A stretch of DNA of 64,000 nt from Galdieria partita (GCA_025991245.1 BQMJ01000064.1:109333-173332), one strand, 5' to 3'. Positions 1-10,460 are shown, counted from the stretch's first letter. The notes: generated by a model from the sequence alone, not told the origin. Numbers and translations: made by a program.

Positions 1-105
1 AGAGTAACAATGCAATTTTCAATGATTGATATTTTTTTTGGTACCAACAAGCTACATTTTTATTCAATTGAATTTTTGGAATGACAAGCCGATAATTGGT
101 TGTAG

Positions 106-336
106 CATGTGGAGGCGTCTAGGCAAAGAGGTTAGCGTGGTTATTTAGTATGTTTTATGTTGATTTCCTGTTGTTATGACTAGTTCATTTACTGGAGTAT
201 TGCAGGAGCCATTTTTTATTGGTATGTTTACAAGCCAGATCAAGAGAAAAGCAGCAGTGGTATGACCAAAAGTTTAACGGAACGGGTTGGTAAAGGCAAA
301 GTGGGTGATAGTGCAGGTGTGTCTTCTTCGACTTGA
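106..336 (+). CDS. 3' end of an unrecognised spliced gene (partial)
   Basis: Two exons can be read at the left edge: 106..130 and 206..336, joined over a GT-AG intron (131..205) that keeps the frame and gives a short tail with the motif RGAIFYWYVYKPDQEKSSS, ending in TGA. The aromatic patch could be the end of a membrane segment. The upstream part is outside the window or in earlier exons that I could not place, so no function can be given. It converges on the OTU gene, whose stop is about 100 bp away. The model rests only on splice-site fit and open frame and may be wrong. Confidence 0.3.
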
Positions 337-436
337 GTGAGAGTAGTTAGAAGTTCATTTATTAAAAAGTAAGTAATCTAGCTTCCATTAGGCTACAGTT
401 CAAAGAACAGCAAGCACGAGTTGCTGAGTAGCCATG

Positions 437-1333
437 TCAATTTCTGTTGGTCTTGCTGCTAGGTACTAACAAATCATAGTGCATCCCATCACTATCATAA
501 AGGGACAAGTGGAGTGTTCAGTGAAGTGGCCAAACGTCTATTATCTTACCTATAGAGTAAATGTAATGGTTCCCCCCGAAATTGTCTCCCATAGAGCTTA
601 CACAACAAGTTATCGTTATATAGATGTTCACAGCGCTACGCTTACTTGTATTTGACGAAATGGACCGGTATCCATAGAAGAAGCTTGTGGAGCATAGACA
701 TACACTGCAATAGGCATGTGTAAAATACTCGCCAACAGTAACAGTTCGGGTTCACCCGCATATCTAAGCAAGTCTCGTAAGATCATTCATTGGTCTGTAA
801 TCAATGTCAACCTACGTATAAGTCTTGGCAATGTTTTGTACATAGTCATCAAAATTTCCTTCAACTACACAAAATTCAGTCAACAAGTCTTTTCGCTTTT
901 TCAATTCGGCAACCACTCTGCTTCGCAACTTGTCTGCTTCATCCTTTTCTACCTTTTCAGACCAAACTTTCACAATATGAGTATTTTCTTCCTATTCTTC
1001 GACAACTCAATGCACTCACGATTATCAATCCCTATGGCATAAGCTCTTCCCTTTGCAACCGCCCTAAATAGACATCGACCATCCCCTACTACAGAACATC
1101 TCGATAGTCTTCTGGATACTTCTGAAACGGCCCTATTCCATACATAAAATTTCAACATGAAAAAAAGTACAATTCAACGATTACTCTTGACGTCTCGGAG
1201 TACCCGAATCATACAGCATCGAAGCAAATGATTTCTTCTGGTTCTTGGCAATATCTCTATGATTGCTATTATTATCATCATTATTATTATGAGCATTCGG
1301 TAAAGCTCTAAGATTGACATTGTCAACATCCAT
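437..1333 (-). CDS. OTU-domain cysteine protease (deubiquitinase)
   Basis: Six exons (1185..1333, 1020..1132, 816..966, 646..763, 550..596, 437..491) join in frame to 210 residues. The order of motifs is that of OTU deubiquitinases, which cleave ubiquitin conjugates: the nucleophile loop GDGRCLFRAVA, a middle segment with DEADKLRSRVV and FDDYVQNIAKTY, the strand AGEPELLLLASILHMPIAVY, and the catalytic-histidine end SDGMHYDLLVP. Introns are 47-58 nt. The N-terminus is asparagine-rich and probably disordered. The ATG at 1333 is preceded two bases upstream by a good acceptor, and the exons at 1382..2639 splice into it in frame, so this may be the C-terminal half of a 498-residue protein. The OTU call is firm; the true start is not. 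Confidence 0.85.
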
Positions 1334-1381
1334 TTCTAAATATATTTATAGTGAGTCAAATACATCGAAGACACAACTTAC

Positions 1382-2639
1382 CTTTGTCCATATTATTGGT
1401 ATATTGTTTAGCTAACAAATCCAAAGATCGAGATCGAGAGTTTTGTAATAAAATATCCCAAGAAGAACGTGAAGGAGAACCTATAGATTATGGGTCTTCA
1501 GTCTACTCATTATTGGTTATTATAATACAAACATACTTTGGATTCCATAAATAGACTCCAATTGCCTTCTCGCTTCCTTTAAATTCTTATCGATTACATT
1601 CTAACAAAATATCCAAGTTGAGTCTTTTCATATATACACAAATATGAAAAAGGTTTGAGAGTCTTACCATTTTCTCTTTGAGTTGATTATCCATCAAAGG
1701 TTCCCATCTTTCCTTGAATATACGAAAACTCAACATCAACTCTCTCATACTTCTTGGCAAGTAATCATTTAAAGAGGTTTCCTTGTCTTCATTCAACTAG
1801 TAATAAAATCTCATAAGAATCAAGTTTCACGCATAGAAAAGAACAAGTGACAATACCTCAACTAATATTTCCTTTGACTCGTCTTCAAATCTATCTAATT
1901 GGCTGGAAAGCATTTTGACATATTCTGCCAGTCGTTCTTCTGTTTCGGTAAAACTCCTTAAAACTTGTTCGATATCTTCGGATTGTATTCTATAATCATC
2001 CTTTAGAATATCCATTCTCTAATAGCAATTCCAATTACCCTTTCAAGGAATAGGTTCCCACTTTTGCTTGACTCAGTCTTTGAACTTTTTCACGTATCTC
2101 GTCCTGCAACGACTTTATTTCTGTCAATACATCGGGCAAATCAGTGCCTGTCCTTCCATCCTTTTCCGACCTTGAAGAATAGATAACCTCTCAAGAATAC
2201 GAAGAAATAGTAATAACCTTACCTCGACCATAACGAACTTATTTGAGCTTCAGATAACTTGACTTTAGCCAGTATATCTCTTAGTGTTGGCATATAATGG
2301 GAATCGCTACTATCGGATTTCCTTTTTTTTGTAAAAAACAAAGATTGAGCAACTCATACTCATTCCCAAATATTCATTCGCTAACCGATAAACGGAAGGA
2401 GGTGTCTTTGGATAGCGCTTTGGTTTGGGTGGTGGAGCCTTAGTCTTTCCTGCAAAACAATCTCCACAAACACCGACAAAGTCTGAACAACCCGGTTTAA
2501 TATCTTCTTCAAGGCTGTGATATTGCATAAGTAAGGAATAAACAGACTGTCTTTCAATATTCAATGAGCATCAACTTGATCCAACTGAATAACGACAACA
2601 ACAATGCCATAATCCATCCTCCATTCTTTCGTTTGCCAT
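1382..2639 (-). CDS. coiled-coil protein, probable N-terminal part of the OTU gene
   Basis: Eight exons (2586..2639, 2386..2546, 2223..2321, 2062..2170, 1857..2018, 1668..1796, 1537..1585, 1382..1480) join with phases conserved to about 287 residues. The sequence has a Cys-containing, proline/lysine-rich segment (KAPPPKPKRYPKTPPS) and then mostly charged helical sequence that looks coiled-coil (for example RSFTETEERLAEYVKMLSSQ). I do not recognise the family. The last exon ends AAAG followed by a consensus GTAAGT; a 46-nt intron then leads in frame to the OTU exon at 1335. If that intron is not used, the ORF stops about 20 bp before the OTU ATG. The start ATG lies 32 bp from the divergent RPB11 ATG. 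Confidence 0.6.
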
Positions 2640-2671
2640 TTTTGTTGTTCACAAAGTGTAAAACTTGAAAT

Positions 2672-3040
2672 ATGGCCAACGCACCGGATCGTTTTGAGGC
2701 TGTCGTATTACCAGATGGAGTTGCCAAGTTGGAATATCAGAAGGATACTAAAGTACCCAATTCAGCTATCGTAAAAATAGAAAGAGAAGACCACACTATT
2801 GGGAATTTGTTACGTATGCAGTTGCTGAGGGACCCGAAAGTGATATTTGCTGCTTATCGTGCTCCTCATCCTTTACAGTATCACATTGTAGTGAGAGTAC
2901 AAACCAAAAGTAGTGATATGGAGCCTTACACACCGGTCGACGCTTTGGCCAACGCTTTGAATGACTTGAGTACTGAAATGAGTTTGTTATCCGAACGCTT
3001 GGAAGAAGAAATACAAAAGCAACAGTTTCGAATGGTGTAG
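2672..3040 (+). CDS. RPB11: RNA polymerase II subunit RPB11
   Basis: This single-exon 122-residue ORF has the length and layout of RPB11, the L/alpha-like subunit that pairs with RPB3 to nucleate RNA polymerase II assembly in the nucleus. Diagnostic stretches are KVPNSAIVKIEREDHTIGN, LLRDPKVIFAAYRAPHPLQY and the C-terminal helix with VDALANALNDL. It shares a very short divergent promoter with the coiled-coil/OTU gene. The gene for its partner, RPB3, lies 2.5 kb downstream on the opposite strand. Confidence 0.95.
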   Translation: MANAPDRFEAVVLPDGVAKLEYQKDTKVPNSAIVKIEREDHTIGNLLRMQLLRDPKVIFAAYRAPHPLQYHIVVRVQTKSSDMEPYTPVDALANALNDLSTEMSLLSERLEEEIQKQQFRMV

Positions 3041-3125
3041 ACTCGAAGGTGGCGATGGTAAAATATACAATCTACCTTTGTATAGGAGAATAATAAGTTC
3101 ACTTTCTACATATATATATATATAC

Positions 3126-4157
3126 CTAGAAAATAGAAAAAGCCAAACAAGTTCGATCCATAGAATAAGGATCTCCCAATACATCTTGTGCGTATTCCGT
3201 AAAACGGTAAAGATCTCGAATACTAAGACTGCATTGCCGATATTTGTTACTCTGTTTAAAGTTGGTTTCTTCTCGCGTTCCTTTGATTATATCCAAAAGA
3301 TGAAACTCCAAAGCATGAAATAAACCAATCATTGCATCTTTGTCTATTTGATATATTTCATTTTCCGCAGCTATTTGCTTCATTCTTTTACCAACTCGAT
3401 AAACAGAGTGTTGTATGATTGCATCTTTCCACTGAGTAGGCAAAGATGGACTGACAACTGCTTGTCTCGTATTGTTCATATCTCCTTGAGAATTCCAAGC
3501 AACATCGTCTAATAATAATGCATACAATAGTTATTCCTCAGCGGAATTCAAACAACGAAATATCCAATCAATCATACCTCCTTTTCTATCCAAACTTGGT
3601 TTGGTGGTACTTGCAATATGATCACTTGTATTGTTGTTATTACTTCCTACTGGTTGTGAGTCTTTCTTCTTAGCTTGCGAAGCAATTGAAGCTTCTGCTT
3701 TATTTCGGGTGGCAATTCTTTTACGCTTCCTATTCAATGTAGCTGAAGTCTTATTCTCGGTAGAAGGATAAGGCTCTTGTGTCTCATTCCACGAGGTTAT
3801 GCTTTTAATAGGTCTCTTTACCAATAACCTTCTCTTGACGTATTTCGAGTCCTTTTCATGAGTCGTCAAACTGGGAACAGGAGTGTTTCCTCCTTGTTGT
3901 GCTTGTTGTAAAACTTGTACAAATGTCTCGTTGTGAGCTTTGATAGCTTGAGGTGGTAACAAAGACTTTAACTTTTCTTCCAATTGATACTTTGCAAGTT
4001 TCCCTGCAAAGAATTGGCTCAAAATTTCGTAATAGTTTCCCACTATTTCAGGTGCTACTCCAACGTTGAGGAGTCGTCGTAACAAGGCTTGCTTTTCTGG
4101 AAGAGAATCGTTCCTATCTACCCCCTCCACCCCGTTGTGGTCTTCTATCGTCCCCAT
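3126..4157 (-). CDS. ADA1: SAGA transcriptional adaptor ADA1/HFI1 (TADA1) homologue
   Basis: Two exons, 3554..4157 and 3126..3508, separated by a 45-nt GT-AG intron, give 328 residues. The N-terminal block (KQALLRRLLNVGVAPEIVGN, then YYEILSQFFAGKLAKYQLEE) matches the SAGA-Tad1/Hfi1 family, in which this region precedes a histone-fold-like C-terminal segment that pairs inside the SAGA coactivator. A basic, low-complexity linker (RKRKRIATRNKAE and an asparagine run) follows, then a C-terminal domain with FHALEFHLLDIIKG. It is divergent from the RFC gene, with 127 bp between start codons. Confidence 0.8.
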
Positions 4158-4284
4158 CTATATATAACAAGTTAAGTTTCTATGATAACCCTATAAGAGA
4201 AGATGGCGCAAAGTGCTCATTTTCTCTGATTCCTTTTCACCCCTTTGGACATTTTTTTTTCTTGTTTTGGCGCCACTGAATGAA

Positions 4285-5503
4285 ATGACAGTCGGTTTAT
4301 TATGGGTTGACAAATATCGACCTAAAACACTCGAAACTTTGGATATACACTCCGAATGGACTGAGAAACTTACTAGGTAAGTCATAATGAAAAGATTGTC
4401 AAAATAGGATAACTTTGATCAAGCTTATGTGAGCAAGGAAATTTGCCGCACTTGTTGTTTTATGGGCCTTCAGGTGCTGGAAAACGAACTAGAATACATG
4501 CCGTGTTACGACAAATATTTGGAAGTGCTATAGACAAACGTAAAGTGGAACATCGTTTTTTGAAGGTTGGAGAACCGCCCAAGGAAGTGGAACTAACGAC
4601 CATCACTTCAGCACACCATATAGAACTTTGCCCAGCAGATGTAGGATATAACGATCGTTTAGTGATACAGGAAATTGTAAAAGAAATTGCTTCCTCTAAA
4701 CCTATCGAATTGGGTAGTATTCATCATGGATACAAAGTGGTTGTATTGCATGACATTGATGGTGTATCCAAGCAAGCTCAACAAGCTTTAAGAAGAACTA
4801 TGGAAAAATATACGAGCTGTTGTAGAATAATTATGAGTGCAGAATCTGTAACCAGAGTAATGGAACCTATTCGCAGTCGCTGTTTAGGTATTCGCATACC
4901 TTGTCCCAAGAAGGAAGAAATGAAGCAAGTATTGCAAAAGATAGCCAAAAAGGAAGGACTTGTTTTGCCTGATTTCTTTGCAGATAAATTGGTGACTCAC
5001 TCGGAAGGTAATCTACGGAAAGCTATTTTGTTATTAGAAGTTTGTAGAGCAGTGGCATATCCGTTTCCACAACAAGACGAAGATGAAGATAGTTGGAATT
5101 CATCCAAATTTGGTTTTGAATGGGAGCGAATATGTTATGAGATTGCCAATACCGTTATTAGGGAACAAAATCCTAAGCAATTAAGTAGCGTTCGAAACAA
5201 ACTTTATGATTTATTTTGTCATGCTATACCAGGTGATGTAATATTTCGTGTAAGTTGATGAATTTCATGACTGCTTTTATTCTTGATATCACTCTGTATA
5301 TTTAGAAGATAACGATACATTTGTTACGAATGGTGGATGAGGAAGTTGCACCTTCCATCTGTCACTGGGCAGCTTTTTATGAACATGGCATGAAACAGGG
5401 ATCCAAAGAAGTTTTTCATTTGGAAGCATTTTTAGCCAAAGTGATGTATATCTATTATTCTCATATTCATACTCAATATTCGATGGCATTGGATGATGTT
5501 TGA
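4285..5503 (+). CDS. RFC3: replication factor C small subunit (RFC3 type; yeast Rfc5)
   Basis: Three exons (4285..4376, 4424..5249, 5306..5503) give 371 residues, the size expected for this clamp-loader subunit. RFC loads PCNA onto primer-template DNA. Visible motifs are the RFC box WVDKYRPKTLE, the Walker A FYGPSGAGKRT, the region around KVVVLHDIDGVSKQAQQALRRTMEKY with a degenerate Walker B (HDID), and the SRC motif in IRSRCLGIRIPCP. The GPSGAGKRT loop and degenerate Walker B are typical of the human RFC3/yeast Rfc5 branch. Its stop is 10 bp from the convergent RPB3 stop. Confidence 0.92.
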
Positions 5504-5513
5504 ACGTTGTCTT

Positions 5514-6494
5514 TTAAAACAGCGTATTTAAGTTTTCTTGAACAGTTGACTGCAAATGAGCACTTAATTGGTTGAGTTTTGTTTGTATGACGCGAAAAGT
5601 ATGTCGCAATACGTCTTCTGAAGATAAGGCACCAGTTGTCTCCAATGAAAAATAAAACTGATGTGGGTCATTGTTATATTCGAGTACTTGAGTAGGATCT
5701 CCTAAACCTTCCAAAACCAATAACGTCATCTTCTTCACACAATCCAAAGGTAACGAAATTCTCCCCAACGTGAAAGCTGTCTCATAAACCAGTTGATTAC
5801 TCTTTGGGTCGATAGCCAAACATTCATCACTTGATTTGACCAAGGCTCTTTTGGCTTCGTCTGAAAGCAAAGTATTCAGGATATTCAAGTCAAACTGCAC
5901 CGTTGGGTCTGTTTTGTAGGAAATAGTACAAACAGGAGACCATTTGGCGTGTTCCTTACCCACTCCTTTCTTAGCTATCGCAGTCAAACGAATTCGTTGT
6001 CCTTTTGCCAACTTTGCCAAAACGATACCATTGGAAGCCAATCCATTTTCTTCCGATGGAGTTGAATTATATTCACCTGAAAAGTGAACAGGCTGAACAC
6101 TAGCTGCAAGTTGACTCTCAAGGGCACTCGTATTTACCAAGTCTTGAGAAGTCACTGTCAAAGCTTCTTCTGTACACTGTACATCCAAGTCAAAAGTAAC
6201 TGAACAGTGTGAACAGTGATCACTACAATATGGACAATCTCGAGTATATTCAAACTCATCAACTCTATGACTTGTCAAAGGTACCAACCCCAATCGATGT
6301 GCTAGGACTTCATCGTGTAAGGAAGAAGTGTTGACTTGCATATGAATCAAGTCTATCGCCATAGTAGGAACTTCTGCAATAGCTACTCTTCTTATAGCGT
6401 TTGCTACAGAAGTATCGGTATCCTTTATGATAAAGTCCATTTCGTTGAACGTTTGTCGGTTGATATGAATACTTGGCGTTCTAGCATTGGGCAT
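5514..6494 (-). CDS. RPB3: RNA polymerase II subunit RPB3
   Basis: This uninterrupted ORF of 326 residues carries the RPB3 signature: FIIKDTDTSVANAIRRVAIA, EVLAHRLGLVPLTS and the zinc-binding loop RDCPYCSDHCSHCSV with four cysteines. GVGKEHAKWSPV is also typical. RPB3 forms the alpha-like heterodimer with RPB11 that starts Pol II assembly. The in-frame ATG at 6494 is the only ATG before the essential first strand, so the first 30 bases of this CDS overlap the first 30 bases of the divergent VTT gene. The C-terminus (LNQLSAHLQS) matches the dimerisation helix. Confidence 0.94.
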   Translation of the reverse strand: MPNARTPSIHINRQTFNEMDFIIKDTDTSVANAIRRVAIAEVPTMAIDLIHMQVNTSSLHDEVLAHRLGLVPLTSHRVDEFEYTRDCPYCSDHCSHCSVTFDLDVQCTEEALTVTSQDLVNTSALESQLAASVQPVHFSGEYNSTPSEENGLASNGIVLAKLAKGQRIRLTAIAKKGVGKEHAKWSPVCTISYKTDPTVQFDLNILNTLLSDEAKRALVKSSDECLAIDPKSNQLVYETAFTLGRISLPLDCVKKMTLLVLEGLGDPTQVLEYNNDPHQFYFSLETTGALSSEDVLRHTFRVIQTKLNQLSAHLQSTVQENLNTLF

Positions 6495-7340
6495 AATGCA
6501 ACAACACAACAAGAGGAAGAAAATGATTCTTATGGAAGTATTGAAAGGAACAAAGTTGCGTCTTCCTCACCTCGTTGGATAATCATACAAATAAGACGTT
6601 TAGAAAATATTTCGTGGTGGTGGAAAGTTGTATTTGCTTTATTTCTATTTTTATTGCCTTCTTTGCTAGCAACTTTGTTATGGCGTTGGGTATCCTCAGA
6701 AACCATCGAATGGTTGGAACATTGGTGGTCACATAAACAACGTAGACAACTCAAGTGGTTACTTTATTATCTCATTTATGTGAGTTTTGCCTTGATGGGG
6801 TTTCCTGCTGCGCTGTTCTCTTTGGGTGCAGGTTACTTATTAGGTCCTTGGTGGGGTGCCATCATAAGTGTGATTGCGCTTTCAACAGTTGCTTTGACTG
6901 CTTTTGTATTGGCTCGATATGTTTTCTATTCCTTTTTCTATGACGTAGTTGTGGAATTATTTTCTTTGGGTGGGTTGCAACGATGGAACGTCGTTATGGC
7001 CCATCGTGCCTTTATGATAACTTGCTTGATACGTGCTTCTCCTCTATTCCCATTCACTCTATCCAGTTTCCTATTAGGTATAACAGATGCACCTATTGCC
7101 AAGTTTCTTGTGGGTACGAGTATGGGTACCTTACCAGAAGTCATATTGTTAACGCACGTGGGAAGTTTAGCAAATTCCTTGGTACAAGTCATGACCCACG
7201 AGAAAACTTTGCATCAGCATCGATGGTATTGGTTGATAACGGGTCTTCTTACTTCCACTTTAGTAGTTTATCTTATTACCCGAATTGCTAAGAAAACATT
7301 GCAACAACAACTTGCTTCCACAACTATGGACTCTGATTGA
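6465..7340 (+). CDS. TVP38/TMEM64-type VTT-domain membrane protein
   Basis: The single exon encodes 291 residues. After a hydrophilic N-terminus there is a membrane anchor (WWWKVVFALFLFLLPSLLAT) and then the VTT (SNARE-associated/DedA-like) domain: GFPAALFSLGAGYLLGPWWG, RWNVVMAHRAFMITCLIRAS with the conserved proline-rich ASPLFPF, and GTSMGTLPEVILLTHVGS. Relatives act as lipid scramblases or trafficking factors in Golgi, ER or plastid membranes; localisation here is unknown. The ATG at 6465 lies inside the 5' end of RPB3 on the other strand. It converges on the CAF-1 gene with 27 bp between stops. Confidence 0.85.
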   Translation: MNTWRSSIGHNATTQQEEENDSYGSIERNKVASSSPRWIIIQIRRLENISWWWKVVFALFLFLLPSLLATLLWRWVSSETIEWLEHWWSHKQRRQLKWLLYYLIYVSFALMGFPAALFSLGAGYLLGPWWGAIISVIALSTVALTAFVLARYVFYSFFYDVVVELFSLGGLQRWNVVMAHRAFMITCLIRASPLFPFTLSSFLLGITDAPIAKFLVGTSMGTLPEVILLTHVGSLANSLVQVMTHEKTLHQHRWYWLITGLLTSTLVVYLITRIAKKTLQQQLASTTMDSD

Positions 7341-7367
7341 AAAGAATGATGGCTCTCTTTTCGCTGA

Positions 7368-8729
7368 TTACTTTGTTTTGATACGCTTTGGTTTGGGTAT
7401 TACCCATTGAGTAATATATCTAGTATTGGTTATTTCACTGAGTTGTTCTTCATTGTTATTCTCCGTTTTGACAAGTTGCGTTGTTGGGTGCATAGCAATG
7501 AGAGAAGAGATATCCACTACAGTTCCCAATTCACACGACTCGAAATAAATAACCGAAACATAACCGTCAATAGAACATACCAATAAATAATTGCCATCTT
7601 TTGACCAACAAAGATCGGTAATAGGTTGCCAATGCATTCCTTTGACATAACCAATAGGAAAAGGTTCATAAATATCGTATAGAAAAACAGTGTCCAAAGT
7701 AGCTACAGCAAAAATAACATTGTATGGCAATTGAATCATCTCATTTTCTGTTCTGGACGTTCTGTCAAATACTAAAGGACATGCTTTCACTACCATAGCA
7801 GGTTTGTCATATCCTAACAATTGAAATACCGGTGCTTCCCAATGTCCTCTAGCAAATAGAACAGCTGCATACTGTTGATTATTTCCTCTTTCATCTTTAC
7901 CCTCCATAGCTATGTCACTTTGTGCTGCAGGACAAATCAAAAAAGAACCATCAGGAGACCAATCCATGCGACGAAACATACAACGATGACTATCATCCAA
8001 GAATAGATAGCCTTTGGATAGTTGGGAAAGAAATACATCTTTTTCGTCGTTGTTTTCTATCTTCGAAATGCTTTTTTTACAAGGAAAATAGAAGGAGCCA
8101 CTCTTATTTTTGGTCCTTTGATATATCCTCAAACTTCGATCCGCACTTTGACTAGCGAAATACTCTCCCAAAGGATCGACCGCTATTCCTTGTACAAAAT
8201 GATGATGACCTTCCATCACACGAGTAGCATTCAAATGAGTCATGTCCCATATAATAACTTTGTTATCCACTGAACCAGAAACCAAGTATCTTCCACAACA
8301 ACTCCACTGAAGGTCCAAGACATCTTGTAGGTGCTTTCTTAAAACTTGTTGAATTCTCCAACGTTCTAAAGTTTCTTCTGTTTCCATTTTATGGTTCCCC
8401 ACGGGAGACTCTTCTTCTGTTACCTTTTCCCACAATACTATATTACCACCGTCACTTCCTGTTGCTATCCAGTCATGGACATCTCCTCTTTCATTTCTAA
8501 ATATATTTCCTTTTGGATTAAACCGACCCACGTTCACCGTTCCGTCATGTCCTTTCAAGTCAGCTATCCATTGCAAGTTGTATTCAAGAGTGTGTTGAAT
8601 AGTCAACGACCACAGACGACCTATTCCATTACTACCTGTTGTTAATAAACGACCCGTACACGGACTCGTGTCTATACTCCATATAGGTTGTTTCTCATGC
8701 CAACTTACTTGTAATAACTTGGATTTCAT
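7368..8729 (-). CDS. CHAF1B: chromatin assembly factor 1 subunit B (p60/FAS2/CAC2)
   Basis: The intronless ORF encodes 453 residues with WD40 repeats. The start (MKSKLLQVSWHEKQPIWSID), the second-repeat text LKGHDGTVNVGRFNPKG, the insertion containing WRIQQVLRKHLQDVLDLQWS, SVDNKVIIWDMTHLNATRVM, and FVQGIAVDPLGEYFASQSAD are characteristic of the CAF-1 middle subunit. That subunit helps deposit histone H3-H4 behind replication forks together with PCNA. FRRMDWSPDGSFLICPA is another family landmark. It lacks the long C-terminal tail of metazoan p60. The gene sits in a run of nuclear replication and transcription genes. Confidence 0.92.
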   Translation of the reverse strand: MKSKLLQVSWHEKQPIWSIDTSPCTGRLLTTGSNGIGRLWSLTIQHTLEYNLQWIADLKGHDGTVNVGRFNPKGNIFRNERGDVHDWIATGSDGGNIVLWEKVTEEESPVGNHKMETEETLERWRIQQVLRKHLQDVLDLQWSCCGRYLVSGSVDNKVIIWDMTHLNATRVMEGHHHFVQGIAVDPLGEYFASQSADRSLRIYQRTKNKSGSFYFPCKKSISKIENNDEKDVFLSQLSKGYLFLDDSHRCMFRRMDWSPDGSFLICPAAQSDIAMEGKDERGNNQQYAAVLFARGHWEAPVFQLLGYDKPAMVVKACPLVFDRTSRTENEMIQLPYNVIFAVATLDTVFLYDIYEPFPIGYVKGMHWQPITDLCWSKDGNYLLVCSIDGYVSVIYFESCELGTVVDISSLIAMHPTTQLVKTENNNEEQLSEITNTRYITQWVIPKPKRIKTK

Positions 8730-8794
8730 TTCTTCTGATGGTAAAGAATCGTTTGTCTCTTTCGTCTAGGATCATCTTTTAGAGCCCGCCCATT

Positions 8795-10333
8795 TCATTT
8801 TTTCTTTGGGCGCCAAATGCATTGGGTTGTACGAACCACCATCCACATCAAAATACTCAAAGGAATACTCCATTCTTGAAACAAAAGATCAACGAGTTGC
8901 TTAAAAGTATTCAGATATATCAAAAATAGATGATTGGTTACTCTCTCAACCCACGGAGATATATCTCTCCAAAACAAGTTCACCATAAAATAAGCCATCA
9001 AAACACACTGTAACAAATGAAATAGAAATGAATTGCGCAGTGGATGTTTCCATTGTTGATAAAGTTTACTATCAAATGGATGATAAGATGTCTGATACAC
9101 CATTTGTTGATAACAATGGATAACTTGTGTATAGGGATGAAGCCAAATGAACAAAACAATCATCCAACTGGTCACTTTCAAACATCCTTCTATAAGAGTA
9201 CCGCTGGCAAGATATATCAAAACAAGTATCCTAATGATAAAAAATAAGAAAACCAACATACTTCTCATTGGATAATATTGGAATAGGTATTTGTTCTTCC
9301 AATCCTTACAAATAAAAATGATAGAATACAGTCTCCTAGCAGAAGAATAAGATGAATGTGATTCATCACCCCTAGTGCTACTCTTCCTTGTTGGAGTATC
9401 CATAGATGTCGCTTCTTCCAGTGACAATGTAGATAACGCTCGAGGTAATGGATATAATCTATCCGTTACAAGATTATCGGATAGATTAATTGAAGAATGT
9501 TGTAATGATTGTTTGTTTGTAGCTGTTGATTTTCTTTTCCATAAAAGTACATAAAGTCCACCTATCCATATTTGATATATCATCAACCAAGTCCTACTTG
9601 ACCACCATTCATTCCCACACAACACAAAACTTGATACAATACAATAACAAAATAAATAAGGATAAAGTAGAGTGCTTGTCAACGATTTGTATATGCTATA
9701 CAATATGATACACTTTACTAGACCTCCTAATAGGATATTGCTACTCAAGTTGTAGAATGGACTCAAACCCAATAAGAAGAGACATATGAACATCAGATAA
9801 ACAAAGAGTGGCTGAGAACGCCCTTTCTTCTCTTTCCTAGTAAGGGTTGATGGAGGAATAAAACTCCGAGCCATATGAAAGTTGAGCCACTGACTGGACA
9901 GTTTCTGGTCCATCCACGATAAACGTTGTCTCACAGCAGCTTTACACAAATGACACAATCCATAGCTTTGTTCTATTCGCTCCAATTCTCTTTTCTCACG
10001 TGGAGTGAATTGCATCTCATCAGAGGGTTCCGCATCCAAACAACTATCTATATTGGCAATAGCCTTTCTCCATAGTTCCTGTTTCTGACTACATTCGGAA
10101 CAAAGGAAACTCCCTCGTATAGGGTTGGCTGGTTTCAAAGGGACACAATACCGCTTTGGATGCAAGGATTGTTTCTGTGGTTGGTTAACGGCTAGAAAAG
10201 AAGAGTTTTCATCCCATCCGTTGTATTGTTCACAGTCTGGACAAATAAGAGTATCAGGGTCTATTGCAGTTTTTTGTAGACAAAAGTAACAATAAATATG
10301 ATTAGACTTGGAAGAATAACGCCTCCACTTCAT
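8795..10333 (-). CDS. Ima1/SAMP1 (TMEM201/NET5)-type inner nuclear membrane protein
   Basis: This 512-residue ORF starts with a zinc-ribbon-like Ima1 N-terminal domain: CYFCLQKT, then ICPDCEQYNGWDENSSF, then FLCSECSQKQELW, and later FTPREKRELERIEQSYG with LCHLCKAAVRQRL. The four paired-cysteine motifs and the CEQYNG box are the family signature. Several membrane segments follow (for example LFVYLMFICLFLLGLSPFYN and SMLVFLFFIIRILVLIYLAS). Family members sit in the inner nuclear membrane and link chromatin or nuclear structure to the LINC complex and microtubules. No intron is visible. Confidence 0.82.
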   Translation of the reverse strand: MKWRRYSSKSNHIYCYFCLQKTAIDPDTLICPDCEQYNGWDENSSFLAVNQPQKQSLHPKRYCVPLKPANPIRGSFLCSECSQKQELWRKAIANIDSCLDAEPSDEMQFTPREKRELERIEQSYGLCHLCKAAVRQRLSWMDQKLSSQWLNFHMARSFIPPSTLTRKEKKGRSQPLFVYLMFICLFLLGLSPFYNLSSNILLGGLVKCIILYSIYKSLTSTLLYPYLFCYCIVSSFVLCGNEWWSSRTWLMIYQIWIGGLYVLLWKRKSTATNKQSLQHSSINLSDNLVTDRLYPLPRALSTLSLEEATSMDTPTRKSSTRGDESHSSYSSARRLYSIIFICKDWKNKYLFQYYPMRSMLVFLFFIIRILVLIYLASGTLIEGCLKVTSWMIVLFIWLHPYTQVIHCYQQMVYQTSYHPFDSKLYQQWKHPLRNSFLFHLLQCVLMAYFMVNLFWRDISPWVERVTNHLFLIYLNTFKQLVDLLFQEWSIPLSILMWMVVRTTQCIWRPKKK

Positions 10334-10460
10334 TCTGAAAGAGAATTTCTACTAGTTGGAAGTGTCTTTCAGAAGAAGAGTAATCAAAAACTTGTTTGTA
10401 CAATGAAATGGAAGTGTGTGAATATTCAGTCCACCGATTGGAAAAGACTCTCTTCTGATA

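Noticed and set aside
716-1071. Overlapping + strand ORFs near 0.8 kb
   Set aside because: They are shadows of the OTU exons on the minus strand, whose catalytic motifs and splice phases are convincing.
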